The translations under genes were made by a program, and so were the position numbers. This document shows positions 42,113-51,020 of a stretch of 64,000 nt of DNA, piece by piece; position 1 is the stretch's first letter; each line of letters starts with the position of its first letter. A model generated the notes under the pieces. The model was given only the letters and a program-made list of their open reading frames with translations, had not been told where the DNA came from and did not search any database. This DNA is from Haloarcula salina (lineage in GTDB: Archaea > Halobacteriota > Halobacteria > Halobacteriales > Haloarculaceae): positions 591,412 through 655,411 of the forward strand of contig NZ_WRXL01000002.1 of NCBI RefSeq assembly GCF_010119195.1, read 5' to 3'.

Positions 42113-42676
42113 GAACACTTGCAGCGTGGTGTGTGGGTGTCCGTCAGTTATCGGTGGTACCAGGCGCTATCGCGACGGAGAACAGTTGCAAGCCGGTGTG
42201 TCATCCGGCCGTTCGGGGCCTCTGTGACCGGAGAAATACCGGGCTATCGGTCCGATTGGCGGTGGAAACACTTGCACGGCGGTGTCCGGTGGTCGACGGG
42301 CGTCGGGACGGACCGAGACCCCCCAGCCATCGCTGAAAACACTTGCAGGGTGGTGTGGTCCCGGAACACGGCGGTTCAGGGTGTGTAACGGGGGGCGATA
42401 CTACCCCTGCGGAACACTTGCACGGTGGTGTCCCGCGCTCTCGGGTACAGGACGAAACCGATCGAACCGTCTCGAAACCGCTGAAAAACACTTGCAAGGT
42501 GGTGTGGGTCGGTGAGACGGCAATTCGGTATCTGATCCGGGAGCCACATCGGATTCGAGGACTGGGACTGTCACAGGGAACCGTCGCTCTTCACGAGAAA
42601 CACTTGCAGGGTGGTGTCTCAGCGACAGCATCGGCCGATACGTCGGCGGTCAAGAACACTTGCAGCGTGGTGTGTG
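42113..42676 (+). repeat. Cluster of eight direct ORB-like repeats downstream of cdc6
   Basis: Copies begin (first A of AACAC or AACAG) at 42114, 42181, 42267, 42338, 42413, 42487, 42599 and 42655. Consensus is AACACTTGCASGGTGGTGT; the copy at 42181 (AACAGTTGCAAGCCGGTGTG) is the most divergent. All are on the + strand, with start-to-start spacing 56-112 bp. There is no gene between 42091 and 42731. The arrangement recalls the box-rich region downstream of oriC2-cdc6E in Haloarcula hispanica, reported to restrain initiation by titrating Cdc6. Confidence 0.9.
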
Positions 42677-42731
42677 ACGGCACCACGTTCCACTGGTGAG
42701 AGCGCCCTGTCCGCTCCCACGATCCGGCCCG

Positions 42732-43886
42732 TCACTGGGGCGCCTGATTGTAGATGAGGTTCCGCTGGATGTCGTTGGCTCCTTCGTAGATGACCGGGAT
42801 GCGAACGTCGCGGTACACCCGCGAGATCCGGTTCTCCGTCAGGACCGACCGACCGCCGTGCAGTTGCATCCCCCGTTCAGCGCAGTCCATCGCGGCCTCT
42901 GTCGCCTGCGTCTTCGCGAGCGCCGCCCAGTAGCCCGCGTTCTCCTGATTCGCGACGCGGTCGGCGGCGTGCCAGGTCAGCGTGCGGGCCGATTGGAAGT
43001 CCAGTTGCATGTCGGCCAGTTTGTGCTGGACCGCCTGGAACTCGTCGACCGTCCTGCCGAAGGCCTCGCGGTCGTGGACGAACTCCCATGCCTCCTCGAT
43101 GGCCGCCGCGGCGAGTCCGATACCGTGGCCGCCGACGATGGTCCGGCCGTGATTGAAGAACTCCGCGAGCATGTAGAATCCGGCCCCTTCGACGCCGATG
43201 AGGTGGTCCTCCGGGATCCGGCAGTCGTCGAGGACGATGTGGGCCTGCTTGGACGCCCGAAAGCCCATCTTCTCCGGGATGTGTTCGGCGTGGTAGCCGT
43301 CGGCGTCGGTCGGCACGATGAACAGCGAGTAGTTCCCGTAGCGGTTGTCCGGGTCGTCGCCGGTCTTGGCGTACAGCGTGACCCAGTCCGCCTCGACGCC
43401 GTTACCGATCCAGTACTTCTCGCCGTCGAGGACCCACTCGTCGCCGTCCTTCTCCGCGGTGGTCGACATCCCGGCCAGGTCGCTGCCCGTCTCCGGTTCG
43501 GAGACCGCGAGCCCGGTGAGCTTGTCGTTCGCCGCGACCGGACGGAGGAACTCCTCTTTCTGCCACTCGTCGCCGTGGTCCTCGACGATCTCGGCCCCGA
43601 AGCTGGCGAGCTGGAGCGTCAGCGCGATGCCCGCGTCGGCCTTGTAGAACTCCTCGGCGACGGCCAGGACCTGTTGGAGGTCGAACCCGCGGCCGCCCCA
43701 CTCCTCGCCGATGTCCTGTGCGACCAGCCCGGCGTCCATGCCGGCTTCGAGGACTTCCCACGGGTATTCGCCCGAGGCGTAGTACTCGGCCGCCGCGGGC
43801 TCGATGTGCTCCGTCGCGAACTCGCGGGCCGCTCGCTTGACCTCGCGTGCGTGCTCCGGGACGAGTTCTTCGGACAGTAACTCCAT
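42732..43886 (-). CDS. Acyl-CoA dehydrogenase
   Basis: 384 residues from ATG 43886 (MELLSEELVPEHAREVKRAARE). FAD-binding LAVSEPETGSDLAGMSTTAEKDGDEWVLDGEKYWIGNG and the catalytic-base Glu in IYEGANDIQRNLI near residue 372 are typical of acyl-CoA dehydrogenases. It introduces a trans-2 double bond in an acyl-CoA and passes electrons to ETF. Chain length is not readable from sequence. It is convergent with nothing; it ends in the box cluster flank. Confidence 0.95.
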   Translation of the reverse strand: MELLSEELVPEHAREVKRAAREFATEHIEPAAAEYYASGEYPWEVLEAGMDAGLVAQDIGEEWGGRGFDLQQVLAVAEEFYKADAGIALTLQLASFGAEIVEDHGDEWQKEEFLRPVAANDKLTGLAVSEPETGSDLAGMSTTAEKDGDEWVLDGEKYWIGNGVEADWVTLYAKTGDDPDNRYGNYSLFIVPTDADGYHAEHIPEKMGFRASKQAHIVLDDCRIPEDHLIGVEGAGFYMLAEFFNHGRTIVGGHGIGLAAAAIEEAWEFVHDREAFGRTVDEFQAVQHKLADMQLDFQSARTLTWHAADRVANQENAGYWAALAKTQATEAAMDCAERGMQLHGGRSVLTENRISRVYRDVRIPVIYEGANDIQRNLIYNQAPQ

Positions 43887-44011
43887 ATCCGTATCACGGC
43901 CCGAATTGGCATATAATTCGTGAAACTCGGACAAACCTCGGTGGGATTGTTCCCGAAAATTCGCTGATAATCGGCCAGCACGCTTTTGGGTCGCAGTAGC
44001 CAGGGTCGGAT

Positions 44012-44785
44012 ATGAACCGTCGTGACTACCTCATCGCCGGCGCGAGCCTCGGAACGGCCGGACTCGCCGGGTGTTCGTTCCTGGCCGCCGCCGCGACACC
44101 CGCGCCGAACGTCCCGAAACAGCGACTCGACGACGGCGGCTGGACGCGCACGAACCAGGCCTCCGAGACGGTGCTCGAACGGAGCTACGGGCCGGTCACC
44201 ATCGAAGCGGTGTCGAACACGGTCCAGTACGTCGACGAGCAGTTACAGGAGCGCGTCGCCGGCCGAACGCTCGAACAGGTCCAGACCGCCCTATCGGTGT
44301 TTTTCGCGACTCGCGTCGACTTCAGCCCGAACCTCGACAACCTCCCCGCCGGAGCCGGGCGGGCGGAGCTCCTGAGCCAGGTGCAGTCGAACGCACGGGA
44401 GACCTTCGAACAGCAGATGCGGAACCAGGGCCTGACGGACATCGAGAAGACCGGCGAAGGGACACTGGATATCGACACCGGCGAGACGGCCGAGACGATC
44501 CGGCTCTCTGCCGCGTACCCTTTCCAGGGAATCGGCTTCGACGTGACCGAGGACAAGTCGGTGGAGATTCCGCCGGCCGACATCGACATCGCGGCGCTCC
44601 TCGCCGTCTGGCACCACGGCGACTACGTCCTCATCTCCGGTGGGGCCTATCCGGCCCAGAACTTCGATCAGGTCGTCGAGAACTCCCTGAGCGAGGGGAT
44701 CACGGTGACCGTCGACGTAGATCTCGGCCTCGAACCGGAGGCGTACCGGACCGAGATCAGAGGGCTCGTCGCCGGCGTTCAGTAG
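44012..44785 (+). CDS. Tat-exported lipoprotein, DUF6517-like
   Basis: 257 residues. The N-terminus MNRRDYLIAGASLGTAGLAGC has a twin-arginine motif, a hydrophobic stretch and a lipobox Cys, so it is probably a Tat lipoprotein anchored outside the membrane. The mature part ends PADIDIAALLAVWHHGDYVLISGGAYPAQ, which parallels the end of the DUF6517-like lipoprotein at 16418-17053. No enzyme motif is seen. It is 35 bp from the convergent acyl-CoA synthetase stop. Confidence 0.78.
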   Translation: MNRRDYLIAGASLGTAGLAGCSFLAAAATPAPNVPKQRLDDGGWTRTNQASETVLERSYGPVTIEAVSNTVQYVDEQLQERVAGRTLEQVQTALSVFFATRVDFSPNLDNLPAGAGRAELLSQVQSNARETFEQQMRNQGLTDIEKTGEGTLDIDTGETAETIRLSAAYPFQGIGFDVTEDKSVEIPPADIDIAALLAVWHHGDYVLISGGAYPAQNFDQVVENSLSEGITVTVDVDLGLEPEAYRTEIRGLVAGVQ

Positions 44786-44820
44786 TCGGGTGGGTCGCTC
44801 GATCCAAGTGGGACGGCCCG

Positions 44821-46473
44821 CTACTCCGGTGCGGCGTCGTCCGGCACGCGCCCCTCGACGAGGGACTCGTCGCCGTACGCCTCGCGGAGGGCCTTCTTGT
44901 CGAACTTCCCGGTCGCCGTCTTCGGGACCTCGTCGATGACGACGAAGTTGTCCGGGACCCACCACTTCGGATACGAGTCGAGGATGTACTCGCGCAGTTC
45001 GTCGCCGAGCGTGTCCTCGTCGGCGTCGGCCGTCGGGACGATCATCGCGAGCGGGCGCTCCTGCCAGCGCTCGTGGGGGACGCCGATGACCGCCGCCTCC
45101 GCGACGTGCTCGTGGGCCATCAGTTCGTTCTCCAGTTCGACCGACGAGATCCACTCGCCGCCGCTCTTGATGACGTCCTTGGCGCGGTCGACGATCTCGA
45201 TGTAGCCGTCTTCGTCGACGGTGACCACGTCTCCGGTCTTCAGGTAACCGTCCTCGAAGTCCGTCCGGGTGGCGTCGGGGCGTTCGAAGTACTCGGTCGT
45301 CACCCACGGTCCGCGGACGTAGAGTTCGCCGAAATCCTCGCCGTTGTGCGGGACCTCGTTCCCGTCGTCGTCGACGACGCGGAACTCCAGGCCGGGCGAG
45401 ACGAGGCCCTGTTTCGAGCGCTTGGCCAACTGCGTCTCGTAGTCGGCGTCCCGCAGGTCGCTCTTGAGGGTCGCCACCGCGCCGACCGGAGCCGTCTCGG
45501 TCATTCCCCACGCGTGGACGAGCTCCACGTCGCGGTCGTCGAAGAAGCGAATCATCGCCTCCGGGGCCGCGCTCCCGCCGACCACGAGGCGGTCGAGCGA
45601 CGAGAGGTCGACGTCGTTCTCCCTGACGTACTCCATCAGGCCGAGCCACACCGTCGGGACGCCCGCGGTGACCGTGACGCGCTCTTCCTCGATGAGCTTT
45701 GCCAGGTCCGCCGGATCGGGCTGTGGGCCCGGGTAGACGTGTTTCGCGCCGCCGGCGGTCGCCGAGAACGGCAGTCCCCAGGCGTTGACGTGGAACATCG
45801 GGACGACTGGCATCACCACGTCGTCGTCGGCCAGCGGGATCCCCTGGGGGGACTGGATCCCCATCGTGTGCGCCCAGAGCATCTGCTGGGTGTACTCGAC
45901 GCCCTTCGGCCGGCCGGTCGTCCCCGAGGTGTAACAGAGGCCGGCGGGTCGGTCCCCTTCGAGGGACGGCCAGTCGTACTCCGTGGGTTGGTCAGCGATG
46001 AACGACTCGTAGGCGACGGCGTCGAGGTCGGTCTCCGGAAGTTCGTCGCTCATCACGACGTAGCGCTCGACGGACTCGAAGGGCTCGGGGTCGTCGGCGA
46101 CGGCCCCTTCGAGCTTCGGCAGCAGCGACACGTCGACGAAGATTGTCCGGTCCCGCGCGTTCTCGACGATGTACTGGATATGCTCGTCCGGGAGGAGCGG
46201 ATTGATCGTGTGCAACTGCGCGCCGATGCCGGGGACGCCGAAGTAGGTCTCGAAGTGCCGGTTCGTGTTCCAGCAGAACGTCCCGAGTCGCTCCCCGTCG
46301 CCGTAGCCGGCGGCGTCGAGGGCGTTCGCTAGCTGGGCAGTCCGGTCACCGTACTCGGCGTAATCGTACCGGACCAGCCCCTCGTTGGTCCGCGAGACGA
46401 TCTCCGTGTCGGCGTACAGTTGCTCGGCGCGCCACAGGAACGGTCGCAGCCGCTGGGAAGAACCTCCTGGCAT
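44821..46473 (-). CDS. Acyl-CoA synthetase (AMP-forming, long-chain type)
   Basis: 550 residues from ATG 46473 (MPGGSSQRLRPFLWRAEQLY). The ATP/AMP-binding motif YTSGTTGRPKGVEYTQ lies near residue 183. The later hallmarks WGMTETAPVGAV, GDVVTVDEDGYIEIVDRAKDVIKSGGEWISSVELE and the lysine TGKFDKKALREAYG are intact. It activates a fatty or aromatic acid to its CoA thioester. Its place beside an acyl-CoA dehydrogenase gene suggests fatty acid breakdown. Confidence 0.95.
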   Translation of the reverse strand: MPGGSSQRLRPFLWRAEQLYADTEIVSRTNEGLVRYDYAEYGDRTAQLANALDAAGYGDGERLGTFCWNTNRHFETYFGVPGIGAQLHTINPLLPDEHIQYIVENARDRTIFVDVSLLPKLEGAVADDPEPFESVERYVVMSDELPETDLDAVAYESFIADQPTEYDWPSLEGDRPAGLCYTSGTTGRPKGVEYTQQMLWAHTMGIQSPQGIPLADDDVVMPVVPMFHVNAWGLPFSATAGGAKHVYPGPQPDPADLAKLIEEERVTVTAGVPTVWLGLMEYVRENDVDLSSLDRLVVGGSAAPEAMIRFFDDRDVELVHAWGMTETAPVGAVATLKSDLRDADYETQLAKRSKQGLVSPGLEFRVVDDDGNEVPHNGEDFGELYVRGPWVTTEYFERPDATRTDFEDGYLKTGDVVTVDEDGYIEIVDRAKDVIKSGGEWISSVELENELMAHEHVAEAAVIGVPHERWQERPLAMIVPTADADEDTLGDELREYILDSYPKWWVPDNFVVIDEVPKTATGKFDKKALREAYGDESLVEGRVPDDAAPE

Positions 46474-46554
46474 ACCGTGCCCCAGGGGCGCATGACACAT
46501 GAAGATCTGCTAAATTGTTCATGGAAGAAACGGAGTTTATCCGCGAGGTGAGTC

Positions 46555-47157
46555 CTACACCTCGATCTCTTGCATGAGGTCCACGAGCTCTTCCAGTTCC
46601 GGGAACGTGTAGACCTTGACGTTGATGTCGGACTCCAGCGCGTGGACGCGCGAGTCGAACATCAACGCCATCTCGTTCTCGCGGTCGCCGACGAGCTGGT
46701 CGACCATGCCGCTGCCCGGCCCGAAGGTGAAGTTCGGCGTCGAGATGTCGATGGTCGTATCGAGGACGTTCGCCCAGCCGTCGATGAAGCCGCTGGTCAT
46801 GATGTTGCCGATCTCCTGGATGGCGGATCGCTCCATGTCGGTGAAGCCGTTGGCGTTCGGATCCGTTTCGCCCATGTCGCCGATCATTCCGCTTGCCAGG
46901 TCCTTCGCGCTGGCGGCGTTGAACAGAAAGAGGATGTGGCCGTGGGGCTTCTCGACCATCTCGATACTGATACCGATCTGCTTCTGGTCGCCAACGTGGG
47001 TCTTGATGTCCGGGATGTCGATGAAATTGATCTTGGTGATCTCCATCTCCGTCTCCATCCCCGTCATCTGGCTCAGGTGGTTCGCGACGGTGTTCCCGCC
47101 CTCCTTTGCCATCTGATTGAACAACCCGAGCTTCCGTATATCTATCATCAGACTCAT
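46555..47157 (-). CDS. cheC: CheC phosphatase-type chemotaxis protein
   Basis: 200 residues. It has the CheC signature in duplicate: a first degenerate segment MAKEGGNTVANHLSQMTG and a second intact one ERSAIQEIGNIMTSGFIDGWANVL near residues 105-130 (E-x2-N catalytic pair). CheC dephosphorylates CheY-P and interacts with CheD. No other che gene lies in the window, so it is an orphan locus. The start at 47157 (MSLMIDIRKLG) fits family length. Confidence 0.9.
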   Translation of the reverse strand: MSLMIDIRKLGLFNQMAKEGGNTVANHLSQMTGMETEMEITKINFIDIPDIKTHVGDQKQIGISIEMVEKPHGHILFLFNAASAKDLASGMIGDMGETDPNANGFTDMERSAIQEIGNIMTSGFIDGWANVLDTTIDISTPNFTFGPGSGMVDQLVGDRENEMALMFDSRVHALESDINVKVYTFPELEELVDLMQEIEV

Positions 47158-47256
47158 GCGTTAGGACTAGCCGTTGGCCCTCAGTTACCCTGCCTCCTAC
47201 ATAAGCTATGCACCCGCATTTTCGCAGACGAGAATCGGAGCCGACGACCGCCGGAC

Positions 47257-47646
47257 TCAGAACTGCTCTGCCGTGTCGATCCCGATGACGACACCGCTCT
47301 CGTCGTCGAAGTTGTCGTCGCCACGTACCGACGCCGCGAACAGCAGCTTGGCCTGTTCGGTGTGTGCGTGCCTGGCCGCGTCGGCCACCGCGCTCTCGAA
47401 CTCGAACTCGCCGAGGAGTTCGTCCCAGGTATCGTCGGCGACGCGGTAGGCCCGGGTCCCGTCGACAGTGACGTAGTCGACGGTCCGCTCGAACCGGCCG
47501 TGTCGCCCGATGAGGTCGGCGTGGAGGACGACCAGTGCGTCGCACAGGTCGCGCTCGTCGACGCCGGCCCGCTCGGCCGCGCGCTCGATGACGGCGCTGT
47601 CGAGGCCCGATTCAGTCGCTGCCGTCCCGGTGTCGGCGTCCGCCAT
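47257..47646 (-). CDS. Conserved haloarchaeal protein, unknown function
   Basis: 129 residues from ATG 47646 (MADADTGTAATESGLDSAVIERA). It is acidic and soluble, with helical DSAVIERAAERAGVDERDLCDALVVLHADLIGRHGRFERTVDYVTVDGTRAYRV and a C-terminal QAKLLFAASVRGDDNFDDESGVVIGID. I do not recognise a family. It lies between cheC and an O-methyltransferase on the same strand; separate promoters are likely given gaps of about 70-100 bp. Confidence 0.7.
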   Translation of the reverse strand: MADADTGTAATESGLDSAVIERAAERAGVDERDLCDALVVLHADLIGRHGRFERTVDYVTVDGTRAYRVADDTWDELLGEFEFESAVADAARHAHTEQAKLLFAASVRGDDNFDDESGVVIGIDTAEQF

Positions 47647-47714
47647 ATCTATGACATTCGTTAGCACACTACTATAGCGTTTGGGTACACGGCCGCGACC
47701 AGCCGAATGACGGC

Positions 47715-48383
47715 TCAGTCGACGCGGACGCTCACGGCGACGCCCTCGCCGAGCGGCAGCAGTCCGGTCTCGAACGCTGGGTCCTCGCCCACGCGCTCTA
47801 GATAAGCGGCGATCCCGCGACTCGTCTCGTTGGCGTCGACGTCCTCGCCGTCGAGCAGCGCGCGCACGTCCTCGAAGTCGAGCGGGCCGGCCTCGATCAT
47901 GTTGTCGGCGACGACGGCCCCGCCGACCGGTACCTTCTCGCGGACCGCCTCGAACGCCTCGGCGTACCGGTGCTTCTCGTTGTCGATGAGGACCACGTCG
48001 AAGGGGCCGTCGTACTCGTCGACGATGTCAATCGCGTCGCCGTGCTCGAAGGCCGCACGGTCCGCGAAGCCCCCGCGTCCGAGGTACTCGCGCGCCTCGG
48101 CCAGTTCGTCGGCGTCGATCTCCGTCAGCACGATTCGTCCCGAGTCGGGGATCGCAGGGGCCATCCAGTACGCGGAGTAGCCGAATCCGGACCCGAACTC
48201 GAAGACGCGCTCGGCGTCGACCATCCGCGCGACGAGGCGGAGCCAACCGCCCACCGCCGGGCCGACCGTCGGGAACCCCTCGCGGTCGGCCTTCGCGTCC
48301 ATCTCCGCGATCACATCGTCGGCGTCGGGCGCTATCGTTCGGGCGAACTGCTCGGTGACCGCCGGCAGCGGTGTCTCGTCCAT
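47715..48383 (-). CDS. O-methyltransferase (SAM-dependent, COMT-like)
   Basis: 222 residues. SAM-binding motif I is VFEFGSGFGYSAYWMAP near residue 60; the acidic residue TEID and the DAIDIVDEYDGPFDVVLIDNEKHRYAEAF region with VVADNM follow. These match class I catechol-type O-methyltransferases (COG4122). The substrate is unknown; it could be a catechol-like or tRNA-related compound. The start MDETPLPAVTEQFA is the first ATG before the conserved region. Confidence 0.92.
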   Translation of the reverse strand: MDETPLPAVTEQFARTIAPDADDVIAEMDAKADREGFPTVGPAVGGWLRLVARMVDAERVFEFGSGFGYSAYWMAPAIPDSGRIVLTEIDADELAEAREYLGRGGFADRAAFEHGDAIDIVDEYDGPFDVVLIDNEKHRYAEAFEAVREKVPVGGAVVADNMIEAGPLDFEDVRALLDGEDVDANETSRGIAAYLERVGEDPAFETGLLPLGEGVAVSVRVD

Positions 48384-48431
48384 GTCGGTGTATGCCGCCA
48401 GCGGCGATATAAAGGTACGACGTGGCGGCGG

Positions 48432-49493
48432 CTATCCGAGTTCGAGGCGCTCGACGTACCGCATCGCCGACTCCAGCGCGGGGTTCGGATAGTACTCGAC
48501 GGTGTTGCCGTCGGCGTCGTACGAGAGGATTCCGAGGTCGTCTAGTCGGGGAAGATGGTTGTGCGCCAGCGACACGCTCACCTCGTCGCGCGACTTCGGC
48601 GTCTTGCGCGCTGGGATAGATCTCTCGCGCTCGTAGACGCGCTCGACGAGCTCGCCGAGGTCCATCGTGTGTTCCGTGCGGTCTTTCAGGTGATAGAGCA
48701 GGCACCGACGCCGCGGTGAGGAGATCAGTTCGAGCACCTGGTCGAAGGAGTAGGGAATCGGGATGGTCTCTGGTTCCTGCGGGTTCCCCTTCGCGACCCC
48801 GCCCGGCGGCGTGACGGAGTCGCGGAACGTCGGCGCGTCGTCGTTCGGGGAGCCGGTGATCGTCCAGCCGTGGTCCGGGATGTACTCGCACACCACGTCG
48901 TACAGCGGGCGAAACATCTCGACGGTCTCTTCGCTGTTTGCCTCCGGGTCCAGGTGGTGGTGACACATCACGCCCATCTCGCTACACTGTCGGTTGAGCG
49001 CGGTCACGAGCGAGATGACGCGATCGCGCTCCCACTCGTTCAACAGGTCTGTGAGCGAGTTGAGACACAGGACCGACGGGCCGTCCGCGGCCTCCCACCG
49101 GCCGAGGTGACGGGAGACTGCGAGCCCAATGTCGATCGGCTCGACGGACGACTGGAGCGTTTCGAGCGTCAGTGAGGGAAACGCGCCCGATCCGGCTGCC
49201 TGGGATTCGGCCGGGAGTTGACTCCCTGCGTCGAGGATGACTGCTTCCTCCGGCATCTCGTCGTCCAGTTGCTGCTGCCAGAGCGAGAGCTGTGAGTCGG
49301 GGGAATCCGTCATCGTGATACAGATGGCTCTCGAGTCGCGCAGACCGTGCTCGGAGAGGAGGCTGGTACAGCCCTCGCACTCGGCGTCGCTCCCGGACCG
49401 TGCCAGTAACAGGACCGAAGACGTGCTGTCGATGAACTCGTTCGGTGTCTCTGGCCCGCCGGTCATTGGCTGTTGTATCGTACCAGCAACCAT
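48432..49493 (-). CDS. DUF7504-like ATPase-fold sensor plus wHTH (DUF7344-like)
   Basis: 353 residues from ATG 49493. Residues 1-220 follow the haloarchaeal 'RecA-superfamily, inactive' pattern (SVLLLARSGSDAECEGCTSLLSEHGLRDSRAICI, VLCLNSLTDLLNEWERDRVISLVTALNRQCSEMG). The C-terminal ~100 residues are a winged helix (VLELISSPRRRCLLYHLKDRT, VSVSLAHNHLPRLDDLGILSYDADGNTVEY) as in DUF7344. It resembles haloarchaeal signal-response regulators. The Walker A motif is missing, so ATP hydrolysis is unlikely. Confidence 0.82.
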   Translation of the reverse strand: MVAGTIQQPMTGGPETPNEFIDSTSSVLLLARSGSDAECEGCTSLLSEHGLRDSRAICITMTDSPDSQLSLWQQQLDDEMPEEAVILDAGSQLPAESQAAGSGAFPSLTLETLQSSVEPIDIGLAVSRHLGRWEAADGPSVLCLNSLTDLLNEWERDRVISLVTALNRQCSEMGVMCHHHLDPEANSEETVEMFRPLYDVVCEYIPDHGWTITGSPNDDAPTFRDSVTPPGGVAKGNPQEPETIPIPYSFDQVLELISSPRRRCLLYHLKDRTEHTMDLGELVERVYERERSIPARKTPKSRDEVSVSLAHNHLPRLDDLGILSYDADGNTVEYYPNPALESAMRYVERLELG

Positions 49494-49748
49494 AAACCCA
49501 TCAATCAAAAATAGTTCGGGGTTCGTGACATCTAATTGTCCAGTGCTCACAGATAACACTACCGTATCGTTCAGGACTCACACGGCCGCGCTGTCCCGCT
49601 CCGGGTCGGAGTTTCCGGGGACGGGGCCGCCCTCACACAGAGATAACCGTCACTAGCGCGATGATTTCGCCGACCGTCCGCACGTGCAGACGGCGCAGTT
49701 CTGGCGCGAGACCGAGGATTTTTGCGACGGTACGCGAAAACTACGACC

Positions 49749-49910
49749 ATGCCGGTCATGGCGAGCGACGACTTCTCCATCCACGCCGACGGGTGTGACC
49801 AGTTCGACGACGGGATGCCGATCTCCTCGCTCCCGGACGAGGTCACGTCGATCGAGGACCTCGACTGCGAGTGCTGGAGCGGGTTCGACTCGCTCGACGA
49901 AATCGAGTGA
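49749..49910 (+). CDS. Small acidic protein, unknown function
   Basis: 53 residues from ATG 49749 (MPVMASDDFSIHADGCDQFDDGMPISSLPDEV); an internal ATG at 49758 gives 50 residues. It has three cysteines in DGCDQ and DCECW and many acidic residues. It is divergent from no neighbour in operon; the redoxin gene follows on the opposite strand with stops 7 bp apart. No family recognised. Confidence 0.6.
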   Translation: MPVMASDDFSIHADGCDQFDDGMPISSLPDEVTSIEDLDCECWSGFDSLDEIE

Positions 49911-49917
49911 CGAGGCG

Positions 49918-50508
49918 TCAGACGTCCCAGTAGTCCGGTTCGTTGCCGGGTTTCCACTTGATCGAACAGCCGCGAGACGGCTTCTCGGCGGCGGTGACGT
50001 CCTCGCCCGCGAGAAGCGTCTCGACGTGGGCCGCCATCTCCCGTTCGCTCGGTTCGTCGTCAGGATTCGGCGCGTCGTCGAGGCGCCCGTGATAGGCCAG
50101 TTTGAACGCCCCGCCGTCGTTGCGGAACAGGAACGGGTCGGGCGTGCAGCGAGCGCCGTAAGCCGCCGCGACCTCCTGTGACTCGTCGAAGAGGTACGCG
50201 TCGTAGTCGATGTCGCCGCGCTCGACGAGCTCTTGCATCCGCTCGAAGGAGTCGTCGGGGTACTCTTCGGGGTCGTTCGCGTTGATCCCGACGACGGCGA
50301 GGTCGTCGTAGTCTGCCGCGAGGCGATTCAGCTCGTCGATCTTGGCCTTCGCGTAGGGACAGTGATTACACGTGAACACGACGAGGAGGGCCTCGTTGTC
50401 GGCGAACTCGGCCAGCGAGTGCGTTTCCTCGTCTGTTCCGGTGAGTTCGAACGACGGGGCCTCGTCACCGCGCTGGAGCACGTCGGATTCCGAGTCGAGT
50501 GAGACCAT
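49918..50508 (-). CDS. Thioredoxin-fold redoxin (AhpC/TSA-like)
   Basis: 196 residues from ATG 50508 (MVSLDSESDVLQRGDEAPSFEL). The active-site region VVFTCNHCPYAKAKIDELN contains C-x2-C at about residues 45-48, close to thioredoxin CxxC. Later TPDPFLFRNDG has the cis-Pro. The C-terminal Cys of RGCSIKWKPGNEP may be a resolving residue. It belongs with TlpA/peroxiredoxin-like proteins that reduce disulfides or peroxides in the cytoplasm. The upstream 36-nt in-frame extension was rejected. Confidence 0.9.
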   Translation of the reverse strand: MVSLDSESDVLQRGDEAPSFELTGTDEETHSLAEFADNEALLVVFTCNHCPYAKAKIDELNRLAADYDDLAVVGINANDPEEYPDDSFERMQELVERGDIDYDAYLFDESQEVAAAYGARCTPDPFLFRNDGGAFKLAYHGRLDDAPNPDDEPSEREMAAHVETLLAGEDVTAAEKPSRGCSIKWKPGNEPDYWDV

Positions 50509-50585
50509 CGACGACGACTTCGACCGCCCGAAATAAAACCTCACGGATGCTCCCGATCGACCGGAGTTCCACGACGGGGACGCGC

Positions 50586-50915
50586 TCAGGCGTCCGACTG
50601 CTGGTCTCGGACCGCGTCGTCGAACGCCAGTGCCGCGTCGAACACCGGGCTTCCGTCGTCGACGGAGAACACCGTCTCCTCGCCCTCGTCCCCGTGCTTC
50701 TCCAGCAGACCGACCGTCACCAGTTCTTCGAGCGTGCCGTCCAGATACAGCGTCTTCAGCGGGACGCCGGCCACGTCGCTCAGTTCAGTCTTCGTGTACC
50801 GCTCGGTCGGATCGAGTTCGAGTACAGCGTCGATCACCGCCGCTGCCCCGTCGTACGCGGCGATGAATGCCCACCCCGATTGTGAGTCGCTGCGTCGTTC
50901 ACCCTCTTCGAACAT
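50586..50915 (-). CDS. Winged-helix regulator, small
   Basis: 109 residues from ATG 50915 (MFEEGERRSDSQSGWAFIAAYDGAAAVIDAVLELD). A wHTH is visible in RYTKTELSDVAGVPLKTLYLDGTLEELVTVGLLEKHGDEGEETVFSV. No sensor domain. It is divergent from an Lrp-type regulator across about 105 bp and probably autoregulatory. Confidence 0.82.
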   Translation of the reverse strand: MFEEGERRSDSQSGWAFIAAYDGAAAVIDAVLELDPTERYTKTELSDVAGVPLKTLYLDGTLEELVTVGLLEKHGDEGEETVFSVDDGSPVFDAALAFDDAVRDQQSDA

Positions 50916-51020
50916 TACCGAATCCTTACCGTGGACGGTATTAAAACCATCTCCGGCCCGGATGCGACGCGTTCTCACCATTGAGCAAGGCTTTTGTCCG
51001 CCTCGCTCCGCCACCTCTGT

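Noticed and set aside
42113..42676. The regular repeats read as a CRISPR array
   Set aside because: Repeat units are about 20 bp, vary in sequence, have unequal spacers of about 35-90 bp and no cas genes nearby; they match origin boxes upstream.
42119..42699. Several short ORFs inside the box cluster downstream of cdc6
   Set aside because: They consist of the repeats read as codons (recurring TCKVV and LQGGV patterns), not of a protein family.
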